Shown here piece after piece: positions 32,472-40,696 of a stretch of 64,000 bases of DNA (position 1 is its first letter; each line of letters begins with the position of its first letter). A program made the position numbers and the translations under genes. The notes under the pieces were generated by a model. That model was not told where the DNA came from. It saw only the letters and a program-made list of their open reading frames with translations, and searched no databases. This stretch comes from a virus, in the IMG/VR virus record IMGVR_UViG_3300028920_000038, positions 1 through 64,000 of that record; one strand, 5' to 3'.

Positions 32472-32873
32472 ATGCAAACCTTTTTACCATATGCTGACTT
32501 TATAAAATCAGCAAAGTGTTTAGACTATAGAAGACTAGGTAAGCAGAGAGTTGAGGCTAAACAAATTATAGAATGTTTAGAAGGCAAAAGTAATTTAGGT
32601 TGGAGACATCATCCTGCTGTTAAAATGTGGAAAGGATATTTACCTGCTCTTAAATTTTATTACAATGTAATATTATCAGAATGGACATCTAGAGGTTATG
32701 TAAATAATATGCCTCCAATGATTATGGATGATGAGGATATAAAGTTTCCACCTTGGTTTGGAAGAAAAGATTTTCACGATGCACATAAATCTAAACTTCT
32801 ACAAAAAGATTATGAGTATTATAAAAAATTTAATTGGGTTGTACCTTTAGATTTAAAATACAAATGGAGTTAA
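32472..32873 (+). CDS. Pyrimidine-dimer glycosylase-like protein (Pyr_excise type)
   Basis: 133 residues. MQTFLPYADFIKSAKCLDYR, RLGKQRVEAKQII, then GWRHHPAVKMWKGY and SEWTSRGY are signatures I know from the MSMEG_6728/Pyr_excise group, related to T4 endonuclease V, which removes UV dimers through an N-terminal amine. Probable repair or DNA-processing enzyme acting on viral or host DNA. Activity not provable by eye. Confidence 0.7.
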   Translation: MQTFLPYADFIKSAKCLDYRRLGKQRVEAKQIIECLEGKSNLGWRHHPAVKMWKGYLPALKFYYNVILSEWTSRGYVNNMPPMIMDDEDIKFPPWFGRKDFHDAHKSKLLQKDYEYYKKFNWVVPLDLKYKWS

Positions 32874-32874
32874 T

Positions 32875-33495
32875 ATGAAAATATATTTCAGTGCTGACTA
32901 TCATTTAGACCACGCTAATATTATTAGATATGCAAATAGACCATTTGTAAAATATGACGATTTGGATGCAGAGTTGGAATGGAAGTCAGATGATATAAAA
33001 TACCAAAGATGTAGAGAGATGAATCAAACTATTATAAAGAATCATAACTCGATTGTGAAGGAAGGGGATGTTCTATATCATATAGGAGATTTCAGTTTCA
33101 ACTATACAGGTAAGGCTCCTTATTGGGAACAGTTTCTTAATGGGCGAATAGTTCACATATTAGGAAACCACGATAAGAATAATGGAGTCAAGTCTTATAT
33201 TACACACGCCATTATGAAGTTTGGTGGATTGACATTCTATGTATCACATAAACCACCAGAACAAAGACAAGTCGACACACTAGAAAGTCATATAGTAGCA
33301 TCATGTGATTATATCTTATGTGGGCATATTCATGATTTGTGGAAAACCAAATGGATTGAAGTATGGAATATGGGAATTAAAGAAACAAGACTAGCTATAA
33401 ATGTTGGTCTAGATGTTTGGGATTACAAACCAATTTCAATACATTCAATACTTAAGTTAATAGGTAAAGAGAAATGGAGAAAACAAAATGAGTGA
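32875..33495 (+). CDS. Calcineurin-like metallophosphoesterase
   Basis: 206 residues with all core blocks: SADYHLDH (7-14), GDVLYHIGDFSF near 65, ILGNHDKN near 96, and CGHIHD near 148. Phage members hydrolyse phosphoesters of nucleotides or RNA ends. Encoded with an RNA ligase and a glycosylase, it may process nucleic-acid ends (inference). Confidence 0.85.
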   Translation: MKIYFSADYHLDHANIIRYANRPFVKYDDLDAELEWKSDDIKYQRCREMNQTIIKNHNSIVKEGDVLYHIGDFSFNYTGKAPYWEQFLNGRIVHILGNHDKNNGVKSYITHAIMKFGGLTFYVSHKPPEQRQVDTLESHIVASCDYILCGHIHDLWKTKWIEVWNMGIKETRLAINVGLDVWDYKPISIHSILKLIGKEKWRKQNE

Positions 33496-33694
33496 AAATA
33501 AATGTAAAATGTGTTTCGGATATGGATACTGGGCTTGGGGTAGAGTAGCTCCAATGGGGAGTATAGATGCAAAGGATGGATTTCCTACACTACCTTGTCC
33601 AGAATGTGGAGCTAATCCAAATCCTATACGTGGAGATCATGGAGAGATAATAAAGAATAGAGCAGAATTAGCTCTGAAATATAAAGACGATTAG
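33488..33694 (+). CDS. Small zinc-binding protein, 68 aa
   Basis: CKMCFGYGYW (CxxCxGxG-like half of a DnaJ zinc centre) and CPEC 30 residues later. Probable one-zinc protein. Overlaps the phosphoesterase end. Confidence 0.5.
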   Translation: MSENKCKMCFGYGYWAWGRVAPMGSIDAKDGFPTLPCPECGANPNPIRGDHGEIIKNRAELALKYKDD

Positions 33695-33709
33695 GACAAG
33701 AGATAAAAA

Positions 33710-33796
33710 ATGATTTATAAATGTGAATGTGGATTTAAAACAGATTCTTTAATGTTGATGATAATACATCAAATTATAGGATATGATGAAACTTAA
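33710..33796 (+). CDS. 28-aa peptide
   Basis: AGAGATAAAAA precedes ATG. CECGFKTDSLMLMIIHQIIG resembles one C2H2-type finger half. Low certainty. Confidence 0.35.
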   Translation: MIYKCECGFKTDSLMLMIIHQIIGYDET

Positions 33797-33816
33797 TTTA
33801 AATAGAGGTGAATAAT

Positions 33817-34065
33817 ATGATATTAGGATATATACAAGTAGTTAAATGTAAAAATTGTGGAAGTGCTTATCCAAAGAAAGCAGATAAATATCACTATGAA
33901 ATATACATAAAGAAGAGAGGTAATGAGCATCGGTGTGAAACTTGTGGAGCTATAACACATCCTGATGAAAAGGAATTTAATTACTGGTTTTGTAGTCGAG
34001 AATGTCTAATGGAATTTCTAGAGAAACATAAAGATGAAAAATTTAAATATGACTGGGAGAAATAG
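33817..34065 (+). CDS. TRASH-like zinc-finger protein, 82 aa
   Basis: ATG 33817 follows GAGGTGAATA. CKNC, CETC and YWFCSRECLMEFLEK; the last matches the C-S-x-x-C-x-x-x-F pattern of TRASH/YHS fingers, which sense metals or bind partners. Function unknown. Confidence 0.55.
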   Translation: MILGYIQVVKCKNCGSAYPKKADKYHYEIYIKKRGNEHRCETCGAITHPDEKEFNYWFCSRECLMEFLEKHKDEKFKYDWEK

Positions 34066-34067
34066 AA

Positions 34068-34163
34068 ATGAATTATAAAGAGCTGATATTAAGAGCAATA
34101 GCTATAATAGGATTAGCACTCTTATTTTATACTATATTCTATTATACAACAGTGTCAATATAG
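34068..34163 (+). CDS. Single-span membrane peptide, 31 aa
   Basis: ATG 34068; one hydrophobic helix (AIAIIGLALLFYTIFYYTTV) after a short polar head. Unknown. Confidence 0.4.
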   Translation: MNYKELILRAIAIIGLALLFYTIFYYTTVSI

Positions 34164-34171
34164 GTAATAAT

Positions 34172-34459
34172 ATGGATAGACATATTGTAAATAATATATG
34201 CAGGATCTTAAGAAAACAATTCGATTCTTTAAATATTCTTAATAAAGGATACTACATAAAAGGATTCAATAAATACGGTTTGTCATTTGTAATTCATGGT
34301 TATGGATTAAAGTCAGAACCATTTGAAGTGAAGATAATTAAATATGCTCATCATAATTCTGATTACTTTGAATATAATAAACAGTTCTATGATTACAAAG
34401 AGTTTGAGGATTATATTAAAAATCAACTTAAAACAGATTTAATAATGTTAGACCTATAG
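34172..34459 (+). CDS. Hypothetical protein, 95 aa
   Basis: Small alpha/beta protein (IVNNICRILRKQFDSLNIL, GYYIKGFNKYGLSFVIHGYG). C-terminus KTDLIMLDL is a loose copy of the shared tail. GGTAATAAT precedes the start. Confidence 0.5.
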   Translation: MDRHIVNNICRILRKQFDSLNILNKGYYIKGFNKYGLSFVIHGYGLKSEPFEVKIIKYAHHNSDYFEYNKQFYDYKEFEDYIKNQLKTDLIMLDL

Positions 34460-34467
34460 GAAATGTT

Positions 34468-34734
34468 ATGAAAAAATATCTAGAGAAATATAAGAAATTT
34501 ATAGGAAAAACTTGTATATATTATCCAAAGTATTTTGATGGTCCATTTATAATTAAATTTACAAGATTAGATAAAGTTGAGGATGAGTGTTATATTCACT
34601 TTATAATTATGAAAGGAGATTATATGTATGTTAATAAAAATGATAAATATAATTGGAGAGTAGATAGATTAGAAGATGGCTCCAAGAAATTTAGAGTTTT
34701 AAAGAAAGATGAAATTATGATGGAAATGTTATGA
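34468..34734 (+). CDS. SH3-like small protein with canonical tail motif
   Basis: 88 residues; FIGKTCIYYPKYFDGPFIIK, strands, then the exact tail KKDEIMMEML. Its stop codon overlaps the next start (ATGA). Confidence 0.55.
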   Translation: MKKYLEKYKKFIGKTCIYYPKYFDGPFIIKFTRLDKVEDECYIHFIIMKGDYMYVNKNDKYNWRVDRLEDGSKKFRVLKKDEIMMEML

Positions 34735-34997
34735 GTAAAAAAGAAGTTAATTTAAAAAAGAGACAATATAAATATAAGATTGGCTCTATTATAAGATTTG
34801 GACCCGATTTAAGTTGGTATGATAGAATTAGAAATAAGATAGAAATAGGAGATTTAGGTATTGTCATAAGTGTAGATAATTATGGTCCTGTAAAAAATTG
34901 TAAAGTTAAGCATTTAAAATCAGGAAGTTTAGGATGGTTTAATAAAAACAATATGAGATTAGTATCAAAAGAAGAGGCTATTATGGAGTCATTATAA
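34731..34997 (+). CDS. SH3-like small protein with tail motif
   Basis: 88 residues; YKIGSIIRFGP and IEIGDLGIVISVDNYGPV are two barrel-type strands with G-x-V turns, as in KOW/SH3 folds. Ends SKEEAIMESL. TAATG overlap with the next gene. Confidence 0.55.
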   Translation: MSKKEVNLKKRQYKYKIGSIIRFGPDLSWYDRIRNKIEIGDLGIVISVDNYGPVKNCKVKHLKSGSLGWFNKNNMRLVSKEEAIMESL

Positions 34998-35191
34998 TGA
35001 GTGTGTTAGCAAAGTTAATTAGTATAGGATGTTTCTTGTCACCCTTTCTTATTGGATATGGAATTTATTTAATGTTAAATCCAGTGGGTTTTTGGCAAAT
35101 GACTTTATGGTTTATAATATGTTTAGTAGTATGTGTACCAGAAGGATTAATTTCTTGGACTATAGCAGTAGCATTATGGGATGAGATATAA
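34997..35191 (+). CDS. Two-span membrane protein, 64 aa
   Basis: Two hydrophobic helices (LISIGCFLSPFLIGYGIYLM and TLWFIICLVVCVPEGLISWT) and a third weak one. Co-translated with both neighbours. Unknown. Confidence 0.5.
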   Translation: MSVLAKLISIGCFLSPFLIGYGIYLMLNPVGFWQMTLWFIICLVVCVPEGLISWTIAVALWDEI

Positions 35192-36327
35192 TGGAATGTC
35201 CATTTGATTTAGAAAATAAAAACCAAGTAATTGAATTTGAAGAAGTTGATCCATATAATCCAGAGAATATACTAAAAGGATATGTCAATAGAAGACAAGG
35301 TCAATTGTATGGATCATTATGGATTACTCATGTTAATGGAATAGAATGTCCTCAATTAATTTACTCTGCTCCAAAACAACATTATCCATTTGATAAATCT
35401 TTTAAAGATGAAAAAGTTTACAAGTTTCCTGAATATGATTGGATAGAAATATATGAGAAGTTGGATGGAACTTGTATCATATCTTATGTATATAAAGATT
35501 CTAATGGAACTCCATTTCTTACTTTCAAAACAAGATTAAGACCATTCCTTGGTACAAGCCAATATGGTAACTTCTTTCAATTGTGGAATGAAATGATAGA
35601 TAAGTATGATACTATTATGAGTACTTGTTTCAATGAGATGTATAATTTTGTATTTGAATTGTATGGAAAGAGAAATAAAATCCTGATTGATTATGATATT
35701 CCACTTGATACTAAACTAATATTTATGATTGATACTAAACACGGTACTATAATACCGTCAAGTTGGTTTGGTGATGATGAAGGATTTCCAGTATTAATTG
35801 GATGGGAAGAGGATTTAACTAATGAAGAAAAGGATTATTTAGAATGGCAAAGTCGATTAGAAAATTCACTAGAGATAGATGAAGAAAATAAAATAATGAA
35901 AGGCAAAGAAGGATTAGTATGGTATTTTATTAAGAATGGAGGAGCAGTTCAAATAAAATGTAAACCTCCTTCTGTGCTAAAGTATCACTGGTCAGGTGAT
36001 GCTATTCCTTATGAATCTATTTATACTACAGTATACAACGCATTCGAGAATTTTGATAAGCCAACTTATGAGGATATAGTTGAGTTATTAAAAGAAGAAT
36101 TTGAAGAAGGAAAGATAGATAAATCAAGAGTAAGAATAGAAAAAACTTTAGGAAGATTATTGTTTGATAAAAAGTATCAACATAGATTAGCTAAAGATTA
36201 TAAAGAACAGGGGTTTGATATTAATAAAGATAAAGCAGAATGTATGAGATGGTTTGGAAAGAACTATCCTAAATCAGAAGCTAAAAGAATATATCGACTT
36301 CTTAAACAATACGAGGAAGCAGGATGA
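35191..36327 (+). CDS. RNA ligase (T4 Rnl1/nucleotidyltransferase type)
   Basis: 378 residues. Motif I YEKLDGTCIISY (adenylated Lys in E-K-L-D-G, about residue 90), FELYGKRN (motif III, about 157), EGLVWYF (motif IV, about 235) and VQIKCK (motif V, about 251), followed by a helical C-terminus. It seals RNA ends using ATP and in tailed viruses often repairs tRNA cut by host defence nucleases. Co-encoded phosphoesterase fits an RNA-repair set. ATGA overlap downstream. Confidence 0.82.
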   Translation: MECPFDLENKNQVIEFEEVDPYNPENILKGYVNRRQGQLYGSLWITHVNGIECPQLIYSAPKQHYPFDKSFKDEKVYKFPEYDWIEIYEKLDGTCIISYVYKDSNGTPFLTFKTRLRPFLGTSQYGNFFQLWNEMIDKYDTIMSTCFNEMYNFVFELYGKRNKILIDYDIPLDTKLIFMIDTKHGTIIPSSWFGDDEGFPVLIGWEEDLTNEEKDYLEWQSRLENSLEIDEENKIMKGKEGLVWYFIKNGGAVQIKCKPPSVLKYHWSGDAIPYESIYTTVYNAFENFDKPTYEDIVELLKEEFEEGKIDKSRVRIEKTLGRLLFDKKYQHRLAKDYKEQGFDINKDKAECMRWFGKNYPKSEAKRIYRLLKQYEEAG

Positions 36328-36617
36328 AGAAAATAAGAACTGTAGTTCAAAAGAAAGTAGAATTAAATATATTAACATGTAGATCAGATTTCAAGAAAGG
36401 TATGTATGTTAAGTTTGTAAATGATGAGTACCCTGAATATGGCCAAGTAATTCTAATTGGGGATTCGGAATTTGTTGTAAAATGGGTTTTGAGACCAGGA
36501 GATTCATATAATTATTATAGAGAATTTACCGCGTATGAATTCAAAGAATTAGGAGAAGATGGTGGATATATAGTAATTAAAGCCAATAGAGATGATATTA
36601 TAATGGAGAAACTATGA
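36324..36617 (+). CDS. SH3-like small protein with tail motif
   Basis: 97 residues. SDFKKGMYVKFVNDEYPEYG and QVILIGDSEFVVKW form barrel-like strands. Ends NRDDIIMEKL. First of three consecutive overlapping genes with this architecture. Confidence 0.55.
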   Translation: MKKIRTVVQKKVELNILTCRSDFKKGMYVKFVNDEYPEYGQVILIGDSEFVVKWVLRPGDSYNYYREFTAYEFKELGEDGGYIVIKANRDDIIMEKL

Positions 36618-36901
36618 ACGAAGAAGAGAAGACGATTGTAGATCTCATTAAAAAGAAAGGAATAAAATACATTAAATTTTTAAGAGATTGTGCTTCAATG
36701 GCAGCAGAATTTAATAAAGGTGAAGTGGTTGAAATTGTAGAGATATTTAGTCATGAACCTTTACATGGAGATGATCCTTCAGAAGTTAGATTAAAAATTA
36801 AATCTATAGACGGAACTAGGGATGGAAATTTAAAAATAACTAGATTCAAAGATTATTATGATTTTCCGACTAAAGACGAAATAAGGTTAGAGATTTTATG
36901 A
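36614..36901 (+). CDS. SH3-like small protein with tail motif
   Basis: 95 residues. N-terminal helix, then AAEFNKGEVVEIVEIFSHEP barrel start, then VRLKIKSIDG. Ends TKDEIRLEIL. ATGA overlaps at both ends. Confidence 0.55.
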   Translation: MNEEEKTIVDLIKKKGIKYIKFLRDCASMAAEFNKGEVVEIVEIFSHEPLHGDDPSEVRLKIKSIDGTRDGNLKITRFKDYYDFPTKDEIRLEIL

Positions 36902-37110
36902 AATTTAAAATTGGAGATTACGTTAGAATATCAAATGAATTAGGAGGAGTTATAACTTCAACTCATAGAGATAGAGTGGGTAAGATTATATTCTTATCCG
37001 AATCTCCAGTTCCATATTATAAGGTAAGATTTTATGATGAAGATTGGGTATTTTTTGAAGGGGAACTTTTAAAGTCAAATAAAGATGAATATTTAATGGA
37101 GGTGTTATAA
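36898..37110 (+). CDS. SH3-like small protein with tail motif
   Basis: 70 residues, the most compact member: FKIGDYVRISNELGGVITST, VGKIIFLSES, YYKVRFYDEDWVFFEG are four clear strands of a KOW/SH3-type barrel. Ends NKDEYLMEVL. Confidence 0.6.
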   Translation: MKFKIGDYVRISNELGGVITSTHRDRVGKIIFLSESPVPYYKVRFYDEDWVFFEGELLKSNKDEYLMEVL

Positions 37111-37721
37111 TGGAAATATATATCAGTCCAGGCAATAGACGAATGGACATACCGACATTCAGCTTACCAGCAGTTAAGACATGTCCAGGATCCACAGAAT
37201 TATGTAAGAAGAATTGCTATGCACTTAAAGCTGAAAAGGTTTGGAAAGGTCCTAAACAATCAAGGAATAGAAACTACGATATAAGTATGACAAAAGAATT
37301 TGTGGATAAGATGATTCATAAAATATCAAAAAGTAACAAAGAATATTTTAGAGTACACGAATCAGGAGATTTTTATTCACAGGAGTATTTAGATAAATGG
37401 ATAAAGATATTTGAAGAATTTAATATAGAGGATAAGAAAAAGAAGTTCTTAATATATACACAGAAATATGATTTAGATTATTCTAAACTTCCAAGTAATG
37501 TAATTCTCTATTGGACAATATGGCCTGATACAGATATAGATAAAGTACCAGAAGGTTTGAGAGCTTATGTTATTGATGACGGAACTGGTAAGATTCCAGA
37601 GAATACTTATATAATTAATGAGCCAAAGATCTGTAAGAAGGGTAAAGGTTCTAAATTAAAATGTGATGACTGTATGTATTGTTATGAAGGCAGAGGTGAT
37701 GTAGTATTTATCCTTCATTAA
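37110..37721 (+). CDS. GP88-family-like protein
   Basis: 203 residues. TFSLPAVKTCPGSTELCKKN (CPGS..C..NCYA), FRVHESGDFYSQEYLDKW and ILYWTIWP are hallmarks of a phage protein family named after mycobacteriophage gp88, typically with Cys clusters; four more Cys lie near the end (CKKG, CDDCMYC). Radical-SAM-like chemistry has been suggested for related folds but no CxxxCxxC core is evident. Function unknown. Confidence 0.65.
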   Translation: MEIYISPGNRRMDIPTFSLPAVKTCPGSTELCKKNCYALKAEKVWKGPKQSRNRNYDISMTKEFVDKMIHKISKSNKEYFRVHESGDFYSQEYLDKWIKIFEEFNIEDKKKKFLIYTQKYDLDYSKLPSNVILYWTIWPDTDIDKVPEGLRAYVIDDGTGKIPENTYIINEPKICKKGKGSKLKCDDCMYCYEGRGDVVFILH

Positions 37722-37954
37722 GATTTAGAATATTTAAATTAAAAGATGTCAGAATTAAAAAGATAACAAAATCTGGAGATGTATTTTATAGATTATATCT
37801 CAAAAGAAGATTTATACCTATCTGGTTATATGATAGTTCAGAAGTTAGATTAGAACATATTATTTCTAGTTACAAACGAAAGATGAAAGAGATACAGCAT
37901 CCTACGAAATCGGAATGGATTCCAAGAGAAGAGCTTTTGATTGATGAACTATAG
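37706..37954 (+). CDS. Small basic protein, ATT start, 82 aa
   Basis: The frame contains no ATG, GTG or TTG before residue 60. It opens at ATT 37706, six bases after GAGGTGAT. The protein is basic and strand-rich (RFRIFKLKDVRIKKI, VFYRLYLKRRFIPIW) and ends PREELLIDEL, a copy of the shared C-terminal tail, which supports it being translated. Confidence 0.55.
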   Translation: MYPSLRFRIFKLKDVRIKKITKSGDVFYRLYLKRRFIPIWLYDSSEVRLEHIISSYKRKMKEIQHPTKSEWIPREELLIDEL

Positions 37955-37992
37955 AAAGATTTATATACTACATATACCACAAACTATATAAA
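37955..37992 (+). promoter_or_regulatory. Promoter(s) of the replication operon
   Basis: GAAAGATTTATATACTAC (box TTTATATAC at 37960-37968) closely matches the HNH promoter; a second box CTATATAAATG lies at 37984-37993. The leader contains AGGAGAGAAAC before ATG 38032. Confidence 0.6.
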
Positions 37993-38031
37993 TGTTTCGT
38001 ACCTAATAGAGTATAATGACAGGAGAGAAAC

Positions 38032-38541
38032 ATGAAAACTAAGTATTATCATTCTAAAACAATTAGAACCGATGGATATAAATCTCAACCAGAGTATGAT
38101 GAATTGATATCTGATTTAGATATATCAAGTCTACGGTTCTTGAAGCAGAAAAAACAGAAAGACATTAATGAATTTAGAAGTACACATGATTTGAATAATC
38201 CAGAATATGCTGAAAAATATAAAGTAATGCAACAGCAATTTGTAATGATAACTCAAGAAATAAAACACCGTCAAGTGTTTAATGAATCATCTAAAGAAGA
38301 AGAATGGTACGATCCAGAGACAGGCTTTATCATAGATGAACATGGGAATTATAAAGGAGCTGTATATTATGATGAGAATGAAGAATCTATGGTATATAGT
38401 AATTCAGAAGATAATGTAGAATCAGTTAGTTTTGAAGAAGAAGATGAAGATGAGTTTGATTATCAATATGCAGATAAGGATTTAAAAGATTCTAAAATGT
38501 CCTGGGAAGATTGGTGTAAAGAAAAAGGATTACAAAAATAA
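38032..38541 (+). CDS. Acidic hypothetical protein, 169 aa
   Basis: First gene after a strong promoter. Helical N-terminal half (DLDISSLRFLKQKKQKDINE), then a low-complexity acidic region (residues 120-150, Glu/Asp/Ser/Tyr) and a short amphipathic end (MSWEDWCKEKGLQK). Resembles nothing known to me. Possibly interacts with basic or DNA-binding partners. Confidence 0.55.
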   Translation: MKTKYYHSKTIRTDGYKSQPEYDELISDLDISSLRFLKQKKQKDINEFRSTHDLNNPEYAEKYKVMQQQFVMITQEIKHRQVFNESSKEEEWYDPETGFIIDEHGNYKGAVYYDENEESMVYSNSEDNVESVSFEEEDEDEFDYQYADKDLKDSKMSWEDWCKEKGLQK

Positions 38542-39116
38542 TGAGAAAAACTACAGATGATGGAAGAATAATAATAACTAAAAGAGGAAAAGAAATATCC
38601 AAATCTTCTTATAGTAATTGGGATTTGTGGAAACTTTCTAAAGATTTAAATAAAGATGAATTGAGTATGTTAATTACTTTAAGAAAAAATTACCTAAAAC
38701 ATACAGAAGATCCAGAAATGATAAGAGGTTATAGAAGGGATATTCTTATATTAGAAGATGCATATAAAATAAAGAGCAGGGAAGAAATAGGAATATACAG
38801 TAAATCAGATTATTCAGAATCCTATTGGCATGAAGATTTAGATGAGTTATCTTCTCTAGCTGTTTGTATGATTAATAAATTAGGTTACACACAAAATACT
38901 TTATATAAAGAGAATGCTTTAAATATTAGCAGGCGAATAGAATTAGAGGGAGATAAAGAATTAATAGCAGCCTGTATAGTAAAGAATATATTAGATTATT
39001 ACGAATCAAAATTTGATATAAATTACATATTAAAATTGTATAGTATCAACGAACCAGATTTTTATAAGACCTATATTGAGTGTAATCGTTGGTGTTCAAA
39101 GCACTACTGGAGTTAG
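38541..39116 (+). CDS. Hypothetical helical protein, possible cyclin-like fold
   Basis: 191 residues starting at the previous stop (TAATG). Residues about 105-180 are a set of helices: LAVCMINKLGYTQNTLY, ALNISRRIELEGDKE, LIAACIVKNILDYYE, NYILKLYSINEPDFYKTYIE. Their spacing and the [ILV]AA.[ILV] helix recall one TFIIB/cyclin repeat. If true it could be a transcription-factor-B mimic; this is a weak fold guess. Confidence 0.45.
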   Translation: MRKTTDDGRIIITKRGKEISKSSYSNWDLWKLSKDLNKDELSMLITLRKNYLKHTEDPEMIRGYRRDILILEDAYKIKSREEIGIYSKSDYSESYWHEDLDELSSLAVCMINKLGYTQNTLYKENALNISRRIELEGDKELIAACIVKNILDYYESKFDINYILKLYSINEPDFYKTYIECNRWCSKHYWS

Positions 39117-39225
39117 ATTTTTTTAGTACATAAAAAATTATTGTAGAGTGTGCTATGCAAATTGATTAGATTTAATACGTAAAATATGTAAAAAAAAAAA
39201 GAAAACAAAAAAAGGAGAAAAAATA
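39117..39225 (+). promoter_or_regulatory. Terminator and internal promoter region
   Basis: A seven-T run (39118-39124) ends the upstream pair. TTAGATTTAATACG (39167-39179) may be a TATA box, followed by an A-rich leader and AAAAGGAGAAAAAATA before ATG 39226, a strong initiation site. Suggests boosted expression of the following genes. Confidence 0.4.
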
Positions 39226-39915
39226 ATGGCTGAAATAATAAGCGAAGATATGTTTGGTGACATCCTAAAGAGTGGACCATCGCAATTCATTTACCCTCCT
39301 AAAGAGGGAGAGCCAGAGATTGTAGTAGTATTTCAATCGAGTATATCAATTACGAATCCTGGCGATGAAGATGTGTTGGGTAAGATTTGGGATCCACCAA
39401 CAGAAGATGCAAACGGAAATCCAATTATAGATAAGTTCGGACCGAATAAAGGGAACCCTATGCAACCTTGGGCTAAAGTAGAAGCACAGGTTACTAAAGG
39501 AGGCTCTCCTAGTGTACTTACTTTTGGAAGAAAGAACGGAGCATTCCTTAGAGAATTTGGTATAAAGATGAATGAAGAAGATATTACCAACCAAGATCTT
39601 AAAGGAACCAAATGGTCTATACAAAGGACTGGAAGGTATAATTGGTCAATCGAATATCTAGGAAGGGAGGAGTCTGACTCCTCTACTCCTAAAGAAGAGA
39701 AGAAAGAAAATAAGGATTTAGAAAGTATAAAATCAAGTTTAGTTAGTTTAAAATCTGGAAATCCAGATGTAGCTAAAGGTGTAGATAAAAACCAACTTAT
39801 GCAAAATTTGGTATTCATAACTGGATTAAAACCTGATGCAATTAAAAGTAATTGGGATAAACTAATTAAAGAGAAAATTATAGAAGAAAAAGACAACACA
39901 GTTAAGGTGCTATAA
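39226..39915 (+). CDS. Candidate ssDNA-binding protein, 229 aa
   Basis: Residues 1-145 look like an OB-type beta domain (IVVVFQSSISIT, WAKVEAQVTK, KWSIQRTGRYNWSIEYLG). A charged linker (150-165) follows, then a C-terminal helical/winged domain (KNQLMQNLVFITGLKPD, AIKSNWDKLIKEKIIEEKDN, VKVL), as in RPA32-like proteins. It leads the operon with a nuclease and a RadA-like ATPase. Abundant expression and context fit an SSB; no diagnostic motif, so moderate confidence. Confidence 0.5.
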   Translation: MAEIISEDMFGDILKSGPSQFIYPPKEGEPEIVVVFQSSISITNPGDEDVLGKIWDPPTEDANGNPIIDKFGPNKGNPMQPWAKVEAQVTKGGSPSVLTFGRKNGAFLREFGIKMNEEDITNQDLKGTKWSIQRTGRYNWSIEYLGREESDSSTPKEEKKENKDLESIKSSLVSLKSGNPDVAKGVDKNQLMQNLVFITGLKPDAIKSNWDKLIKEKIIEEKDNTVKVL

Positions 39916-40145
39916 TGGCAAATGTAAAATCACCTTGGGATACTAAATTCCTAAGAGAGACTCCTTTCATAGCATTCGGATCTATGATGAATGCATATGG
40001 TAGAATGAATGAAGGTAAAGAAATCACTCCAGAGGAATTTGAGAAGATAGCCAATAAATTATTCCAAATCGCTAAAGGATATGCAATAGCTGCATTCGGT
40101 GCTGCATCTACAGATGATGAAGTAGACCTACCTGTGAAACAATGA
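39915..40145 (+). CDS. Small helical protein, 76 aa
   Basis: Helical: FIAFGSMMNAYGRMNEGKEI, FEKIANKLFQIAKGYAIAAF. Overlaps both neighbours by 1-4 bases. Possibly a subunit or loader partner of the SSB-nuclease-RadA set. Unknown. Confidence 0.5.
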   Translation: MANVKSPWDTKFLRETPFIAFGSMMNAYGRMNEGKEITPEEFEKIANKLFQIAKGYAIAAFGAASTDDEVDLPVKQ

Positions 40146-40696
40146 AATTAGAGAAAATATTATCTGAACATATAAATAAAAGTAAACCAAAATATACAAG
40201 AGAATTAGGAAGATATTGGGCTACTGATATCAATTCAATAAAGAAAGGATACCTTACTCCAGATAACTTCTTTGTTAGTAAAGATATTAATATAGACGGA
40301 GTTAGGATGATACTAACTGGTATGGCCTATGAAGATATGCTCACCAAGATATTTAAAGAAGGTGGAGTTGATTGTAGTCCTCAAGAGAAAAAGGTCATGA
40401 AAATTACAGAGGAAATAGATCTGGTTGTTAAACCTGATTATGTGTTTCCAGACTTTGTTGTTGAAACTAAATATCCATTCTCTGTGATGAAACCTAATAG
40501 TATACCAGATAGATATAAATATCAATTAGAGTGTGAGTATAGGGCATTTGAAAGACCAGTTTATTTGGGAACATTCTCTGCTCCTTTTAATGTTACATTT
40601 ACTTTGTATCATCCTTCAAAGAATATCTGGAAGAATATACAAAAGACCTTGGTAGATTTTCATGAACAGCTTAAGAAGAAGCAAAATGAAATATGA
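40142..40696 (+). CDS. PD-(D/E)XK nuclease, Cas4/RecB-like
   Basis: 184 residues. Catalytic core: GMAYEDMLTKIF (helix with Glu), DLVVKPDYVFPDFVVETKYP (P-D..E-x-K), YKYQLECEYRAF (Q-x-x-x-Y motif). No iron-sulphur Cys set as in typical Cas4, so closer to plain RecB-like exonucleases. Encoded next to the RadA-like ATPase, it probably resects DNA ends for recombination. Confidence 0.78.
   Translation: MKLEKILSEHINKSKPKYTRELGRYWATDINSIKKGYLTPDNFFVSKDINIDGVRMILTGMAYEDMLTKIFKEGGVDCSPQEKKVMKITEEIDLVVKPDYVFPDFVVETKYPFSVMKPNSIPDRYKYQLECEYRAFERPVYLGTFSAPFNVTFTLYHPSKNIWKNIQKTLVDFHEQLKKKQNEI

Noticed and set aside
39333-39899. Minus-strand 188-codon frame
   Set aside because: Antisense shadow of the candidate ssDNA-binding gene, which has a strong ribosome-binding site.
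40142-40696. True Cas4
   Set aside because: The nuclease core fits, but the iron-sulphur cysteines are missing, so only a RecB-like nuclease is claimed.
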